From assembly GCA_950097015.1 (NCBI GenBank), contig CATNEN010000025.1:6872001-6936000 (forward strand): a stretch of 64,000 nucleotides of DNA. The letters are read 5' to 3'. Below are positions 1 to 14,100 of this stretch, piece by piece. The notes beneath the pieces were generated by a model. It searched no databases and had not been told where the DNA came from. It worked only from the letters and a program-made list of their open reading frames with translations. A program made the translations under genes and the position numbers. Position 1 is the stretch's first letter, and every line of letters starts with the position of its first letter. The stretch is from Macrostomum hystrix. Lineage: Eukaryota > Platyhelminthes > Macrostomidae.

Positions 1-1172
1 GCCTCACACTCCTCAGTTCCCCAGCCTCACACTCCTCAGTTCCCCAGACTCATACACCTCAGTTCCCCAGCCTCACACTCCTCAGTTCCCCAGCCTCACA
101 CTCCTCAGTTACCCAGCCTCACACTCCTCAGTTACCTATAGCCTCACACTCCTCAGTTCCCCAGCCTCACACTCCTCAGTTACCCAGCCTCACACTCCTT
201 AGTTCCCCAGCCTCACACTCCTCAGTTACCCAGCCTCACACTCCTCAGTTACCTATAGCCTCACACTCCTCAGTTCCCCAGCCTCACACTCCTCAGTTAC
301 CCAGCCTCACACTCCTCAGTTACCCAGCCTCACACTCCTCAGTTAACTATAGCCTCACACTCCTCAGTTCCCTAGCCTCACACTCCTCAGTTACCCAGCC
401 TCACACTCCTCAGTTCCCCAGCCTCATACACCTCAGTTCCCCAGCCTCACACTCCTTAGTTCCCCAGCCTCACACTCCTTAGTTCCCCAGCCCCACACTC
501 CTCAGTTACCTATAGCCTCACACTCCTTAGTTCACCAGCCTCACACTCCTCAGTTCCCCAGCCTCACACTCCTCAGTTACCCAGCCTCACACTCCTCAGT
601 TACCCAGCCTCACACTCCTCAGTTCCCCAGCCTCACACTCCTCAGTTAACTATAGCCTCACACTCCTCAGTTCCCCAGCCTCACACTCCTCAGTTACCCA
701 GCCTCACACTCCTCAGTTCCCCAGCCTCATACACCTCAGTTCACCAGCCCCACACTCCTCAGTTCACCAGCCTCACACTCCTTAGTTCACCAGCCTCACA
801 CTCCTTAGTTCACCAGCCCCACAGTCCTCAGTTCACCAGCCTCACACTCCTCAGTTCCCCAGCCCCACAGTCCTCAGTTAACCAGCCTCACACTCCTTAG
901 TTCACCAGCCCCACAGTCCTCAGTTCACCAGCCTCACACTCCTTAGTTCACCAGCCCCACAGTCCTCAGTTCACCAGCCTCACACTCCTTAGTTCACCAG
1001 CCTCACACTCCTTAGTTCACCAGCCCCACAGTCCTCAGTTCACCAGCCTCACACTCCTTAGTTCACCAGCCTCACACTCCTTAGTTCACCAGCCCCACAG
1101 TCCTCAGTTCACCAGCCTCACACTCCTCAGTTCCCCAGCCCCACAGTCCTCAGTTCACCAGCCTCACACTCC
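1..1172 (-). repeat. Short inverted arm of the 23-bp satellite
   Basis: Tandem copies of a unit of about 23 bp whose core on this strand is CCTCACACTCCTCAGTT followed by CCCCAG or ACCCAG variants. The unit is the reverse complement of the monomer of the large array starting at 2189, so this is the same family in opposite orientation. Variants (CATACACCTCAG, ACAGTCCTCAG, TTCACCAG) alternate in blocks towards the inner end. The left end lies outside the window, so the arm length is unknown. No gene is visible in it. Confidence 0.97.
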
Positions 1173-2188
1173 TCTAACCTTCTAGCTTAATATTTTTGTT
1201 TAATGTGTCGTGTGTTGCAGTATATATTTCAAATCTTTGCCAATAAATTTAGGTAAAGGAAAAAGCCTCTTAAGGTTTCTTTTTGCGAAGTCAAGTATTT
1301 TTTCTTAGAGCTGCATGTTTCGGCAAAATGTTTTCCAAAATGTAGTAAATAAATGTGTTGAATTGGCTAGAAACTTACTTTTCTAGCCTTCCTCGCGACC
1401 CCAGGAAATGACCTACAATATCGATGCGGGATATATAATCCTATTTGTGAAAAAGTATATGCTTTTCTCTTTAGGATTTACTGCCTTAACAAAATCACTG
1501 CCATTATATAGCCAGGCAAAAATACTGAAATACACGCACCAACCAATGTCTCGGGCTGGAAAATTCCGTCCGCTCAAGGGATGTGGCTCAGCTCGAAAAG
1601 GGAATTATTTCCAAGGGAAGGGATCAGGACTGCTTTTTAGCTAGGGAATTCTATCCGGCCTCGAGCCAACCAAACCCAGCCAGCCTGTCGTCTCCTCTTT
1701 GGCCCGCGAATTTCTTTTTCTCTCTCTCTCACCGCCTAGCTCGATACGCTTGGCCGGATCGCCATGATGCTCCAGCAATCCCCCTTTTCCCCTTTCTAAT
1801 CCCACCTGGATTTTTTGCTGTTTCGTCCCAATCTACATTTCATTTCAAAAGACGGATGCGGACTGTTCAATTGAATATAATAGTGACGTCTTGGCACCCA
1901 TTGCATGAACCGATTTTGTTCAGGCATAGCAGTATGGGAGAAAAGCTAAATTAAAATTATTTTTATGTCTGAATTGCGTGACACTGGGATAGCAAGTACT
2001 AGGCGACTTTAACTGATTCTTCGCATTTCCCATGCGGATCAGAACAGATCAGCTTATAGAACACGCAGAATCGTTCAATAATTAACGACTCGAATTATGG
2101 ATCTCTATGTTAGCTTAAAAAGCAGACTGCTCAATTAAAATTAGCCCTGAGAAGTTGCTGTCTGAAAGAAAGGAAAATTGCACAAAAA
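1173..2188. other. Single-copy spacer between inverted satellite arms
   Basis: About 1 kb of non-repetitive sequence separating two oppositely oriented arrays of one satellite family. It holds short open frames on the plus strand (around 1408-1644 and 1583-1954). Neither looks like a known protein, has convincing splice context or a recognisable motif. It has a pyrimidine-rich stretch near 1690-1740. I see no gene here. Confidence 0.7.
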
Positions 2189-5100
2189 GTGAGCTGTGAG
2201 GCTGGGGAACTGAGGTGTATGAGGCTGGGGAACTGAGGAGTGTGAGGCTGGGGAACTGAGGAGTGTGAGGCTGGGGAACTGAGGCGTATGAGGCTGGGGA
2301 ACTGAGGAGTGTGAGGCTGGGGAACTGAGGCGTATGAGGCTGGGGAACTGAGGAGTGTGAGGCTGGGGAACTGAGGTGTATGAGGCTGGGGAACTGAGGA
2401 GTGTGAGGCTGGGGAACTGAGGAGTGTGAGGCTGGGGAACTGAGGAGTGTGAGGCTGGGGAACTGAGGAGTGTGAGGAGTGTAAGGCTGGGGAACTGAGG
2501 AGTGTGAGGCTAGAGAACTGAGAAGTGTGAGGCTGGGAAACTGAGGAGTGTGAGGCTGGGGAACTGAGGAGTGTGAGGCTGGGGAACTGAGGAGTGTGAG
2601 GCTGGGGAACTGAGGAGTGTGAGGCTAGGGAACTGAGGAGTGTGAGGCTGGGGAACTGAGGTGTATGAGGCTAGGGAACTGAGGAGTGTGAGACTGGGGA
2701 ACGAAGGAGTGTGAGGCTAGGGAACTGAGGAGTGTGAGGCTGGGGAACTGAGGAGTGTGAGGCTGGGGAACTGAGGTGTATGAGGCTGGGGAACTGAGGA
2801 GTGTGAGGCTGGGGAACTGAGGAGTGTGAGGCTGGGGAACTGAGGAGTGTGAGGCTGGGGAACTGAGGAGTGTGAGGAGTGTAAGGCTGGGGAACTGAGG
2901 AGTGTGAGGCTAGAGAACTGAGAAGTGTGAGGCTGGGAAACTGAGGAGTGTGAGGCTAGGGAACTGAGGAGTGTGAGGCTGGGGAACTGAGGAGTGTGAG
3001 GCTGGGGAACTGAGGAGTGTGAGGCTAGGGAACTGAGGAGTGTGAGGCTGGGGAACTGAGGTGTATGAGGCTAGGGAACTGAGGAGTGTGAGACTGGGGA
3101 ACTAAGGAGTGTGAGGCTAGGGAACTGAGGAGTGTGAGGCTGGGGAACTGAGGAGTGTGAGGCTGGGGAACTGAGGAGTGTGAGGCTGGGGAACTGAGGC
3201 GTATGAGGCTGGGGAACTGAGGAGTGTGAGGCTGGGGAACTGAGGTGTATGAGGCTGGGGAACTGAGGAGTGTGAGGCTAGGGAACTGAGGAGTGTGAGG
3301 CTGGGGAACTGAGGAGTGTGAGGCTGGGGAACTGAGGAGTGTGAGGAGTGTAAGGCTGGGGAACTGAGGAGTGTGAGGCTAGAGAACTGAGAAGTGTGAG
3401 GCTGGGAAACTGAGGAGTGTGAGGCTAGGGAACTGAGGAGTGTGAGGCTGGGGAACTGAGGAGTGTGAGGCTGGGGAACTGAGGAGTGTGAGGCTAGGGA
3501 ACTGAGGAGTGTGAGGCTGGGGAACTGAGGTGTATGAGGCTAGGGAACTGAGGAGTGTGAGACTGGGGAACTAAGGAGTGTGAGGCTAGGGAACTGAGGA
3601 GTGTGAGGCTGGGGAACTGAGGAGTGTGAGACTGGGGAACTAAGGAGTGTGAGGCTGGGGAACTGAGGAGTGTGAGACTGGGGAACTGAGGAGTGTGAGG
3701 CTAGGGAACTAAGGAGTGTGAGGCTAGGGAACTGAGGAGTGTGAGACTGGGGAACTGAGGAGTGTGAGGCTAGGGAACTGAGGAGTGTGAGGCTGGGGAA
3801 CTAAGGAGTGTGAGGCTAGGGAACTGAGGAGTGTGAGACTGGGGAACTGAGGAGTGTGAGACTGGGGAACTAAGGAGTGTGAGACTGGGGAACTGAGGAG
3901 TGTGAGGCTAGGGAACTGAGGAGTGTGAGACTGGGGAACTAAGGAGTGTGAGGCTAGGGAACTGAGGAGTGTGAGACTGGGGAACTAAGGAGTGTGAGGC
4001 TAGGGAACTGAGGAGTGTGAGGCTAGGGAACTGAGGAGTGTGAGGAGTGTGAGGCTGGGAACTGAGGAGTGTGAGGCTAGGGAACTGAGGAGTGAGGCTA
4101 GGGAACTGAGGAGTGTGAGGAGTGTGAGGCTGGGGAACTGAGGAGTGTGAGGCTGGGGAACTGAGGCGTATGAGGCTGGGGAACTGAGGAGTGTGAGGCT
4201 GGGGAACTGAGGTGTATGAGGCTGGGGAACTGAGGAGTGTGAGGCTGGGGAACTGAGGCGTATGAGGCTGGGGAACTGAGGAGTGTGAGGCCGGGGAACT
4301 GAGGCGTATGAGGCTGGGGAACTGAGGAGTGTGAGGCTGGGGAACTGAGGTGTATGAGGCTGGGGAACTGAGGAGTGTGAGGCTGGGGAACTGAGGAGTG
4401 TGAGGCTAGAGAACTGAGAAGTGTGAGGCTGGGAAACTGAGGAGTGTGAGGCTAGGGAACTGAGGAGTGTGAGGCTGGGGAACTGAGGAGTGTGAGGCTG
4501 GGGAACTGAGGAGTGTGAGGCTAGGGAACTGAGGAGTGTGAGGCTGGGGAACTGAGGTGTATGAGGCTAGGGAACTGAGGAGTGTGAGACTGGGGAACTA
4601 AGGAGTGTGAGGCTAGGGAATTGAGGAGTGTGAGGCTGGGGAACTGAGGAGTGTGAGACTGGGGAACTAAGGAGTGTGAGGCTGGGGAACTGAGGAGTGT
4701 GAGACTGGGGAACTGAGGAGTGTGAGGCTAGGGAACTAAGGAGTGTGAGGCTGGGGAACTGAGGAGTGTGAGGCTGGGGAACTGAGGAGTGTGAGGCTGG
4801 GGAACTGAGGAGTGTGAGGCTGGGGAACTGAGGAGTGTGAGGCTGGGGAACTGAGGAGTGTGAGGCTGGGGAACTGAGGAGTGTGAGGCTGGGGAACTGA
4901 GGAGTGTGAGACTGGGGAACTAAGGAGTGTGAGGCTAGGGAACTGAGGAGTGTGAGGCTGGGGAACTGAGGAGTGTGAGGCTGGGGAACTGAGGAGTGTG
5001 AGGAGTGTAAGGCTGGGGAACTGAGGAGTGTGAGGCTAGAGAACTGAGAAGTGTGAGGCTGGGAAACTGAGGAGTGTGAGGCTAGGGAACTGAGGAGTGT

Positions 5101-8100
5101 GAGGCTGGGGAACTGAGGAGTGTGAGGCTGGGAAACTGAGGAGTGTGAGGCTAGGGAACTGAGGAGTGTGAGGCTGGGGAACTGAGGTGTATGAGGCTAG
5201 GGAACTGAGGAGTGTGAGACTGGGGAACTAAGGAGTGTGAGGCTAGGGAACTGAGGAGTGTGAGGCTGGGGAACTGAGGAGTGTGAGACTGGGGAACTAA
5301 GGAGTGTGAGGCTGGGGAACTGAGGAGTGTGAGACTGGGGAACTGAGGAGTGTGAGGCTAGGGAACTAAGGAGTGTGAGGCTAGGGAACTGAGGAGTGTG
5401 AGGCTAGGGAACTGAGGAGTGTGAGGCTGGGGAACTAAGGAGTGTGAGGCTAGGGAACTGAGGAGTGTGAGACTGGGGAACGAAGGAGTGTGAGGCTAGG
5501 GAACTGAGGAGTGTGAGACTGGGGAACTAAGGAGTGTGAGGCTAGGGAACTGAGGAGTGTGAGGCTAGGGAACTGAGGAGTGTGAGGAGTGTGAGGCTGG
5601 GAACTGAGGAGTGTGAGGCTAGGGAACTGAGGAGTGAGGCTAGGGAACTGAGGAGTGTGAGGAGTGTGAGGCTGGGGAACTGAGGAGTGTGAGGCTGGGG
5701 AACTGAGGCGTATGAGGCTGGGGAACTGAGGAGTGTGAGGCTGGGGAACTGAGGTGTATGAGGCTGGGGAACTGAGGAGTGTGAGGCTGGGGAACTGAGG
5801 CGTATGAGGCTGGGGAACTGAGGAGTGTGAGGCTGGGGAACTGAGGTGTATGAGGCTAGGGAACTGAGGAGTGTGAGACTGGGGAACTGAGGAGTGTGAG
5901 GCTAGGGAACTGAGGAGTGTGAGGCTGGGGAACTGAGGAGTGTGAGGCTGGGGAACTGAGGAGTGTGAGGCTGGGGAACTGAGGCGTATGAGGCTGGGGA
6001 ACTGAGGAGTGTGAGGCTAGGGAACTGAGGAGTGTGAGGCTGGGGAACTGAGGAGTGTGAGGCTGGGGAACTGAGGAGTGTGAGGCTGGGGAACTGAGGC
6101 GTATGAGGCTGGGGAACTGAGGAGTGTGAGGCTGGGGAACTGAGGTGTATGAGGCTGGGGAACTGAGGAGTGTGAGGCTAGAGAACTGAGAAGTGTGAGG
6201 CTGGGAAACTGAGGAGTGTGAGGCTAGGGAACTGAGGAGTGTGAGGCTGGGGAACTGAGGAGTGTGAGGCTGGGGAACTGAGGAGTGTGAGGAGTGTAAG
6301 GCTGGGGAACTGAGGAGTGTGAGGCTAGAGAACTGAGAAGTGTGAGGCTGGGAAACTGAGGAGTGTGAGGCTAGGGAACTGAGGAGTGTGAGGCTGGGGA
6401 ACTGAGGAGTGTGAGGCTGGGGAACTGAGGAGTGTGAGGCTAGGGAACTGAGGAGTGTGAGGCTGGGGAACTGAGGTGTATGAGGCTAGGGAACTGAGGA
6501 GTGTGAGACTGGGGAACTAAGGAGTGTGAGGCTAGGGAACTGAGGAGTGTGAGGCTGGGGAACTGAGGAGTGTGAGACTGGGGAACTAAGGAGTGTGAGG
6601 CTAGGGAACTAAGGAGTGTGAGGCTAGGGAACTGAGGAGTGTGAGACTGGGGAACTGAGGAGTGTGAGGCTAGGGAACTGAGGAGTGTGAGGCTGGGGAA
6701 CTAAGGAGTGTGAGGCTAGGGAACTGAGGAGTGTGAGACTGGGGAACTGAGGAGTGTGAGACTGGGGAACTAAGGAGTGTGAGACTGGGGAACTGAGGAG
6801 TGTGAGGCTAGGGAACTGAGGAGTGTGAGACTGGGGAACTAAGGAGTGTGAGGCTAGGGAACTGAGGAGTGTGAGACTGGGGAACTAAGGAGTGTGAGGC
6901 TAGGGAACTGAGGAGTGTGAGGCTAGGGAACTGAGGAGTGTGAGGAGTGTGAGGCTGGGAACTGAGGAGTGTGAGGCTAGGGAACTGAGGAGTGAGGCTA
7001 GGGAACTGAGGAGTGTGAGGAGTGTGAGGCTGGGGAACTGAGGAGTGTGAGGCTGGGGAACTGAGGCGTATGAGGCTGGGGAACTGAGGAGTGTGAGGCT
7101 GGGGAACTGAGGAGTGTGAGGCTGGGGAACTGAGGCGTATGAGGCTGGGGAACTGAGGAGTGTGAGGCTGGGGAACTGAGGCGTATGAGGCTGGGGAACT
7201 GAGGAGTGTGAGGCTGGGGAACTGAGGTGTATGAGGCTGGGGAACTGAGGAGTGTGAGGCTGGGGAACTGAGGAGTGTGAGGCTGGGGAACTGAGGAGTG
7301 TGAGGCTGGGGAACTGAGGAGTGTGAGGAGTGTAAGGCTGGGGAACTGAGGAGTGTGAGGCTAGAGAACTGAGAAGTGTGAGGCTGGGAAACTGAGGAGT
7401 GTGAGGCTGGGGAACTGAGGAGTGTGAGGCTGGGGAACTGAGGAGTGTGAGGCTGGGGAACTGAGGAGTGTGAGGCTAGGGAACTGAGGAGTGTGAGGCT
7501 GGGGAACTGAGGTGTATGAGGCTAGGGAACTGAGGAGTGTGAGACTGGGGAACGAAGGAGTGTGAGGCTAGGGAACTGAGGAGTGTGAGGCTGGGGAACT
7601 GAGGAGTGTGAGGCTGGGGAACTGAGGTGTATGAGGCTGGGGAACTGAGGAGTGTGAGGCTGGGGAACTGAGGAGTGTGAGGCTGGGGAACTGAGGAGTG
7701 TGAGGCTGGGGAACTGAGGAGTGTGAGGAGTGTAAGGCTGGGGAACTGAGGAGTGTGAGGCTAGAGAACTGAGAAGTGTGAGGCTGGGAAACTGAGGAGT
7801 GTGAGGCTAGGGAACTGAGGAGTGTGAGGCTGGGGAACTGAGGAGTGTGAGGCTGGGGAACTGAGGAGTGTGAGGCTAGGGAACTGAGGAGTGTGAGGCT
7901 GGGGAACTGAGGTGTATGAGGCTAGGGAACTGAGGAGTGTGAGACTGGGGAACTAAGGAGTGTGAGGCTAGGGAACTGAGGAGTGTGAGGCTGGGGAACT
8001 GAGGAGTGTGAGGCTGGGGAACTGAGGAGTGTGAGGCTGGGGAACTGAGGCGTATGAGGCTGGGGAACTGAGGAGTGTGAGGCTGGGGAACTGAGGTGTA

Positions 8101-11100
8101 TGAGGCTGGGGAACTGAGGAGTGTGAGGCTAGAGAACTGAGAAGTGTGAGGCTGGGAAACTGAGGAGTGTGAGGCTAGGGAACTGAGGAGTGTGAGGCTG
8201 GGGAACTGAGGAGTGTGAGGCTGGGGAACTGAGGAGTGTGAGGAGTGTAAGGCTGGGGAACTGAGGAGTGTGAGGCTAGAGAACTGAGAAGTGTGAGGCT
8301 GGGAAACTGAGGAGTGTGAGGCTAGGGAACTGAGGAGTGTGAGGCTGGGGAACTGAGGAGTGTGAGGCTGGGGAACTGAGGAGTGTGAGGCTAGGGAACT
8401 GAGGAGTGTGAGGCTGGGGAACTGAGGTGTATGAGGCTAGGGAACTGAGGAGTGTGAGACTGGGGAACTAAGGAGTGTGAGGCTGGGGAACTGAGGAGTG
8501 TGAGGCTGGGGAACTGAGGAGTGTGAGACTGGGGAACTAAGGAGTGTGAGGCTGGGGAACTGAGGAGTGTGAGACTGGGGAACTGAGGAGTGTGAGGCTA
8601 GGGAACTAAGGAGTGTGAGGCTAGGGAACTGAGGAGTGTGAGACTGGGGAACTGAGGAGTGTGAGGCTAGGGAACTGAGGAGTGTGAGGCTGGGGAACTA
8701 AGGAGTGTGAGGCTAGGGAACTGAGGAGTGTGAGACTGGGGAACTGAGGAGTGTGAGACTGGGGAACTAAGGAGTGTGAGACTGGGGAACTGAGGAGTGT
8801 GAGGCTAGGGAACTGAGGAGTGTGAGACTGGGGAACTAAGGAGTGTGAGGCTAGGGAACTGAGGAGTGTGAGACTGGGGAACTAAGGAGTGTGAGGCTAG
8901 GGAACTGAGGAGTGTGAGGCTAGGGAACTGAGGAGTGTGAGGAGTGTGAGGCTGGGAACTGAGGAGTGTGAGGCTAGGGAACTGAGGAGTGAGGCTAGGG
9001 AACTGAGGAGTGTGAGGAGTGTGAGGCTGGGGAACTGAGGAGTGTGAGGCTGGGGAACTGAGGCGTATGAGGCTGGGGAACTGAGGAGTGTTAGGCTGTG
9101 GAACTGAGGTGTATGAGGCTGGGGAACTGAGGAGTGTGAGACTGGGGAACTAAGGAGTGTGAGGCTAGGGAACTGAGGAGTGTGAGACTGGGGAACTAAG
9201 GAGTGTGAGGCTAGGGAACTGAGGAGTGTGAGGCTAGGGAACTGAGGAGTGTGAGGAGTGTGAGGCTGGGAACTGAGGAGTGTGAGGCTAGGGAACTGAG
9301 GAGTGAGGCTAGGGAACTGAGGAGTGTGAGGAGTGTGAGGCTGGGGAACTGAGGAGTGTGAGGCTGGGGAACTGAGGCGTATGAGGCTGGGGAACTGAGG
9401 AGTGTGAGGCTGGGGAACTGAGGAGTGTGAGGCTGGGGAACTGAGGCGTATGAGGCTGGGGAACTGAGGAGTGTGAGGCTGGGGAACTGAGGCGTATGAG
9501 GCTGGGGAACTGAGGAGTGTGAGGCTGGGGAACTGAGGTGTATGAGGCTGGGGAACTGAGGAGTGTGAGGCTGGGGAACTGAGGAGTGTGAGGCTGGGGA
9601 ACTGAGGAGTGTGAGGCTGGGGAACTGAGGAGTGTGAGGAGTGTAAGGCTGGGGAACTGAGGAGTGTGAGGCTAGAGAACTGAGAAGTGTGAGGCTGGGA
9701 AACTGAGGAGTGTGAGGCTGGGGAACTGAGGAGTGTGAGGCTGGGGAACTGAGGAGTGTGAGGCTGGGGAACTGAGGAGTGTGAGGCTAGGGAACTGAGG
9801 AGTGTGAGGCTGGGGAACTGAGGTGTATGAGGCTAGGGAACTGAGGAGTGTGAGACTGGGGAACGAAGGAGTGTGAGGCTAGGGAACTGAGGAGTGTGAG
9901 GCTGGGGAACTGAGGAGTGTGAGGCTGGGGAACTGAGGTGTATGAGGCTGGGGAACTGAGGAGTGTGAGGCTGGGGAACTGAGGAGTGTGAGGCTGGGGA
10001 ACTGAGGAGTGTGAGGCTGGGGAACTGAGGAGTGTGAGGAGTGTAAGGCTGGGGAACTGAGGAGTGTGAGGCTAGAGAACTGAGAAGTGTGAGGCTGGGA
10101 AACTGAGGAGTGTGAGGCTAGGGAACTGAGGAGTGTGAGGCTGGGGAACTGAGGAGTGTGAGGCTGGGGAACTGAGGAGTGTGAGGCTAGGGAACTGAGG
10201 AGTGTGAGGCTGGGGAACTGAGGTGTATGAGGCTAGGGAACTGAGGAGTGTGAGACTGGGGAACTAAGGAGTGTGAGGCTAGGGAACTGAGGAGTGTGAG
10301 GCTGGGGAACTGAGGAGTGTGAGGCTGGGGAACTGAGGAGTGTGAGGCTGGGGAACTGAGGCGTATGAGGCTGGGGAACTGAGGAGTGTGAGGCTGGGGA
10401 ACTGAGGTGTATGAGGCTGGGGAACTGAGGAGTGTGAGGCTAGAGAACTGAGAAGTGTGAGGCTGGGAAACTGAGGAGTGTGAGGCTAGGGAACTGAGGA
10501 GTGTGAGGCTGGGGAACTGAGGAGTGTGAGGCTGGGGAACTGAGGAGTGTGAGGAGTGTAAGGCTGGGGAACTGAGGAGTGTGAGGCTAGAGAACTGAGA
10601 AGTGTGAGGCTGGGAAACTGAGGAGTGTGAGGCTAGGGAACTGAGGAGTGTGAGGCTGGGGAACTGAGGAGTGTGAGGCTGGGGAACTGAGGAGTGTGAG
10701 GCTAGGGAACTGAGGAGTGTGAGGCTGGGGAACTGAGGTGTATGAGGCTAGGGAACTGAGGAGTGTGAGACTGGGGAACTAAGGAGTGTGAGGCTAGGGA
10801 ACTGAGGAGTGTGAGGCTGGGGAACTGAGGAGTGTGAGACTGGGGAACTAAGGAGTGTGAGGCTGGGGAACTGAGGAGTGTGAGACTGGGGAACTGAGGA
10901 GTGTGAGGCTAGGGAACTAAGGAGTGTGAGGCTAGGGAACTGAGGAGTGTGAGACTGGGGAACTGAGGAGTGTGAGGCTAGGGAACTGAGGAGTGTGAGG
11001 CTGGGGAACTAAGGAGTGTGAGGCTAGGGAACTGAGGAGTGTGAGACTGGGGAACTGAGGAGTGTGAGACTGGGGAACTAAGGAGTGTGAGACTGGGGAA

Positions 11101-14100
11101 CTGAGGAGTGTGAGGCTAGGGAACTGAGGAGTGTGAGACTGGGGAACTAAGGAGTGTGAGGCTAGGGAACTGAGGAGTGTGAGACTGGGGAACTAAGGAG
11201 TGTGAGGCTAGGGAACTGAGGAGTGTGAGGCTAGGGAACTGAGGAGTGTGAGGAGTGTGAGGCTGGGAACTGAGGAGTGTGAGGCTAGGGAACTGAGGAG
11301 TGAGGCTAGGGAACTGAGGAGTGTAAGGAGTGTGAGGCTGGGGAACTGAGGAGTGTGAGGCTGGGGAACTGAGGCGTATGAGGCTGGGGAACTGAGGAGT
11401 GTGAGGCTGGGGAACTGAGGTGTATGAGGCTGGGGAACTGAGGAGTGTGAGGCTGGGGAACTGAGGCGTATGAGGCTGGGGAACTGAGGAGTGTGAGGCT
11501 GGGGAACTGAGGCGTATGAGGCTGGGGAACTGAGGAGTGTGAGGCTGGGGAACTGAGGTGTATGAGGCTGGGGAACTGAGGAGTGTGAGGCTGGGGAACT
11601 GAGGAGTGTGAGGCTAGAGAACTGAGAAGTGTGAGGCTGGGAAACTGAGGAGTGTGAGGCTAGGGAACTGAGGAGTGTGAGGCTGGGGAACTGAGGAGTG
11701 TGAGGCTGGGGAACTGAGGAGTGTGAGGCTAGGGAACTGAGGAGTGTGAGGCTGGGGAACTGAGGTGTATGAGGCTAGGGAACTGAGGAGTGTGAGACTG
11801 GGGAACTAAGGAGTGTGAGGCTAGGGAACTGAGGAGTGTGAGGCTGGGGAACTGAGGAGTGTGAGACTGGGGAACTAAGGAGTGTGAGGCTGGGGAACTG
11901 AGGAGTGTGAGACTGGGGAACTGAGGAGTGTGAGGCTAGGGAACTAAGGAGTGTGAGGCTGGGGAACTGAGGAGTGTGAGGCTGGGGAACTGAGGAGTGT
12001 GAGGCTGGGGAACTTAGGAGTGTGAGGCTGGGGAACTGAGGAGTGTGAGGCTGGGGAACTGAGGAGTGTGAGGCTGGGGAACTGAGGAGTGTGAGGCTGG
12101 GGAACTGAGGAGTGTGAGACTGGGGAACTAAGGAGTGTGAGGCTAGGGAACTGAGGAGTGTGAGGCTGGGGAACTGAGGAGTGTGAGGCTGGGGAACTGA
12201 GGAGTGTGAGGAGTGTAAGGCTGGGGAACTGAGGAGTGTGAGGCTAGAGAACTGAGAAGTGTGAGGCTGGGAAACTGAGGAGTGTGAGGCTAGGGAACTG
12301 AGGAGTGCGAGGCTGGGGAACTGAGGAGTGTGAGGCTGGGGAACTGAGGAGTGTGAGGCTAGGGAACTGAGGAGTGTGAGGCTGGGGAACTGAGGTGTAT
12401 GAGGCTAGGGAACTGAGGAGTGTGAGACTGGGGAACTAAGGAGTGTGAGGCTAGGGAACTGAGGAGTGTGAGGCTGGGGAACTGAGGAGTGTGAGACTGG
12501 GGAACTAAGGAGTGTGAGGCTGGGGAACTGAGGAGTGTGAGACTGGGGAACTGAGGAGTGTGAGGCTAGGGAACTAAGGAGTGTGAGGCTAGGGAACTGA
12601 GGAGTGTGAGACTGGGGAACTGAGGAGTGTGAGGCTAGGGAACTGAGGAGTGTGAGGCTGGGGAACTAAGGAGTGTGAGGCTAGGGAACTGAGGAGTGTG
12701 AGACTGGGGAACTAAGGAGTGTGAGGCTAGGGAACTGAGGAGTGTGAGACTGGGGAACTAAGGAGTGTGAGGCTAGGGAACTGAGGAGTGTGAGGCTAGG
12801 GAACTGAGGAGTGTGAGGAGTGTGAGGCTGGGAACTGAGGAGTGTGAGGCTAGGGAACTGAGGAGTGAGGCTAGGGAACTGAGGAGTGTGAGGAGTGTGA
12901 GGCTGGGGAACTGAGGAGTGTGAGGCTGGGGAACTGAGGTGTATGAGGCTGGGGAACTGAGGAGTGTGAGGCTGGGGAACTGAGGCGTATGAGGCTGGGG
13001 AACTGAGGAGTGTGAGGCTGGGGAACTGAGGCGTATGAGGCTGGGGAACTGAGGAGTGTGAGGCTGGGGAACTGAGGCGTATGAGGCTGGGGAACTGAGG
13101 AGTGTGAGGCTGGGGAACTGAGGTGTATGAGGCTGGGGAACTGAGGAGTGTGAGGCTGGGGAACTGAGGCGTATGAGGCTGGGGAACTGAGGAGTGTGAG
13201 GCTGGGGAACTGAGGCGTATGAGGCTGGGGAACTGAGGAGTGTGAGGCTGGGGAACTGAGGCGTATGAGGCTGGGGAACTGAGGAGTGTGAGGCTGGGGA
13301 ACTGAGGTGTATGAGGCTGGGGAACTGAGGAGTGTGAGGCTGGGGAACTGAGGCGTATGAGGCTGGGGAACTGAGGAGTGTGAGGCTGGGGAACTGAGGC
13401 GTATGAGGCTGGGAAACTGAGGAGTGTGAGGCTGGGGAACTGAGGAGTGTGAGGCTGGGGAACTGAGGAGTGTGAGGCTAGGGAACTGAGGAGTGTGAGG
13501 CTGGGGAACTGAGGTGTATGAGGCTAGGGAACTGAGGAGTGTGAGACTGGGGAACTAAGGAGTGTGAGGCTAGGGAACTGAGGAGTGTGAGGCTGGGGAA
13601 CTGAGGAGTGTGAGACTGGGGAACTAAGGAGTGTGAGGCTGGGGAACTGAGGAGTGTGAGACTGGGGAACTAAGGAGTGTGAGGCTAGGGAACTAAGGAG
13701 TGTGAGGCTAGGGAACTGAGGAGTGTGAGACTGGGGAACTGAGGAGTGTGAGGCTAGGGAACTGAGGAGTGTGAGGCTGGGGAACTAAGGAGTGTGAGGC
13801 TAGGGAACTGAGGAGTGTGAGACTGGGGAACTGAGGAGTGTGAGACTGGGGAACTAAGGAGTGTGAGACTGGGGAACTGAGGAGTGTGAGGCTAGGGAAC
13901 TGAGGAGTGTGAGACTGGGGAACTAAGGAGTGTGAGGCTAGGGAACTGAGGAGTGTGAGACTGGGGAACTAAGGAGTGTGAGGCTAGGGAACTGAGGAGT
14001 GTGAGGCTAGGGAACTGAGGAGTGTGAGGAGTGTGAGGCTGGGAACTGAGGAGTGTGAGGCTAGGGAACTGAGGAGTGAGGCTAGGGAACTGAGGAGTGT

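Noticed and set aside
1583-1954. 123-codon frame in the satellite spacer
   Set aside because: Low-complexity hydrophobic translation with no domain; chance opening in a pyrimidine-rich stretch is more likely.
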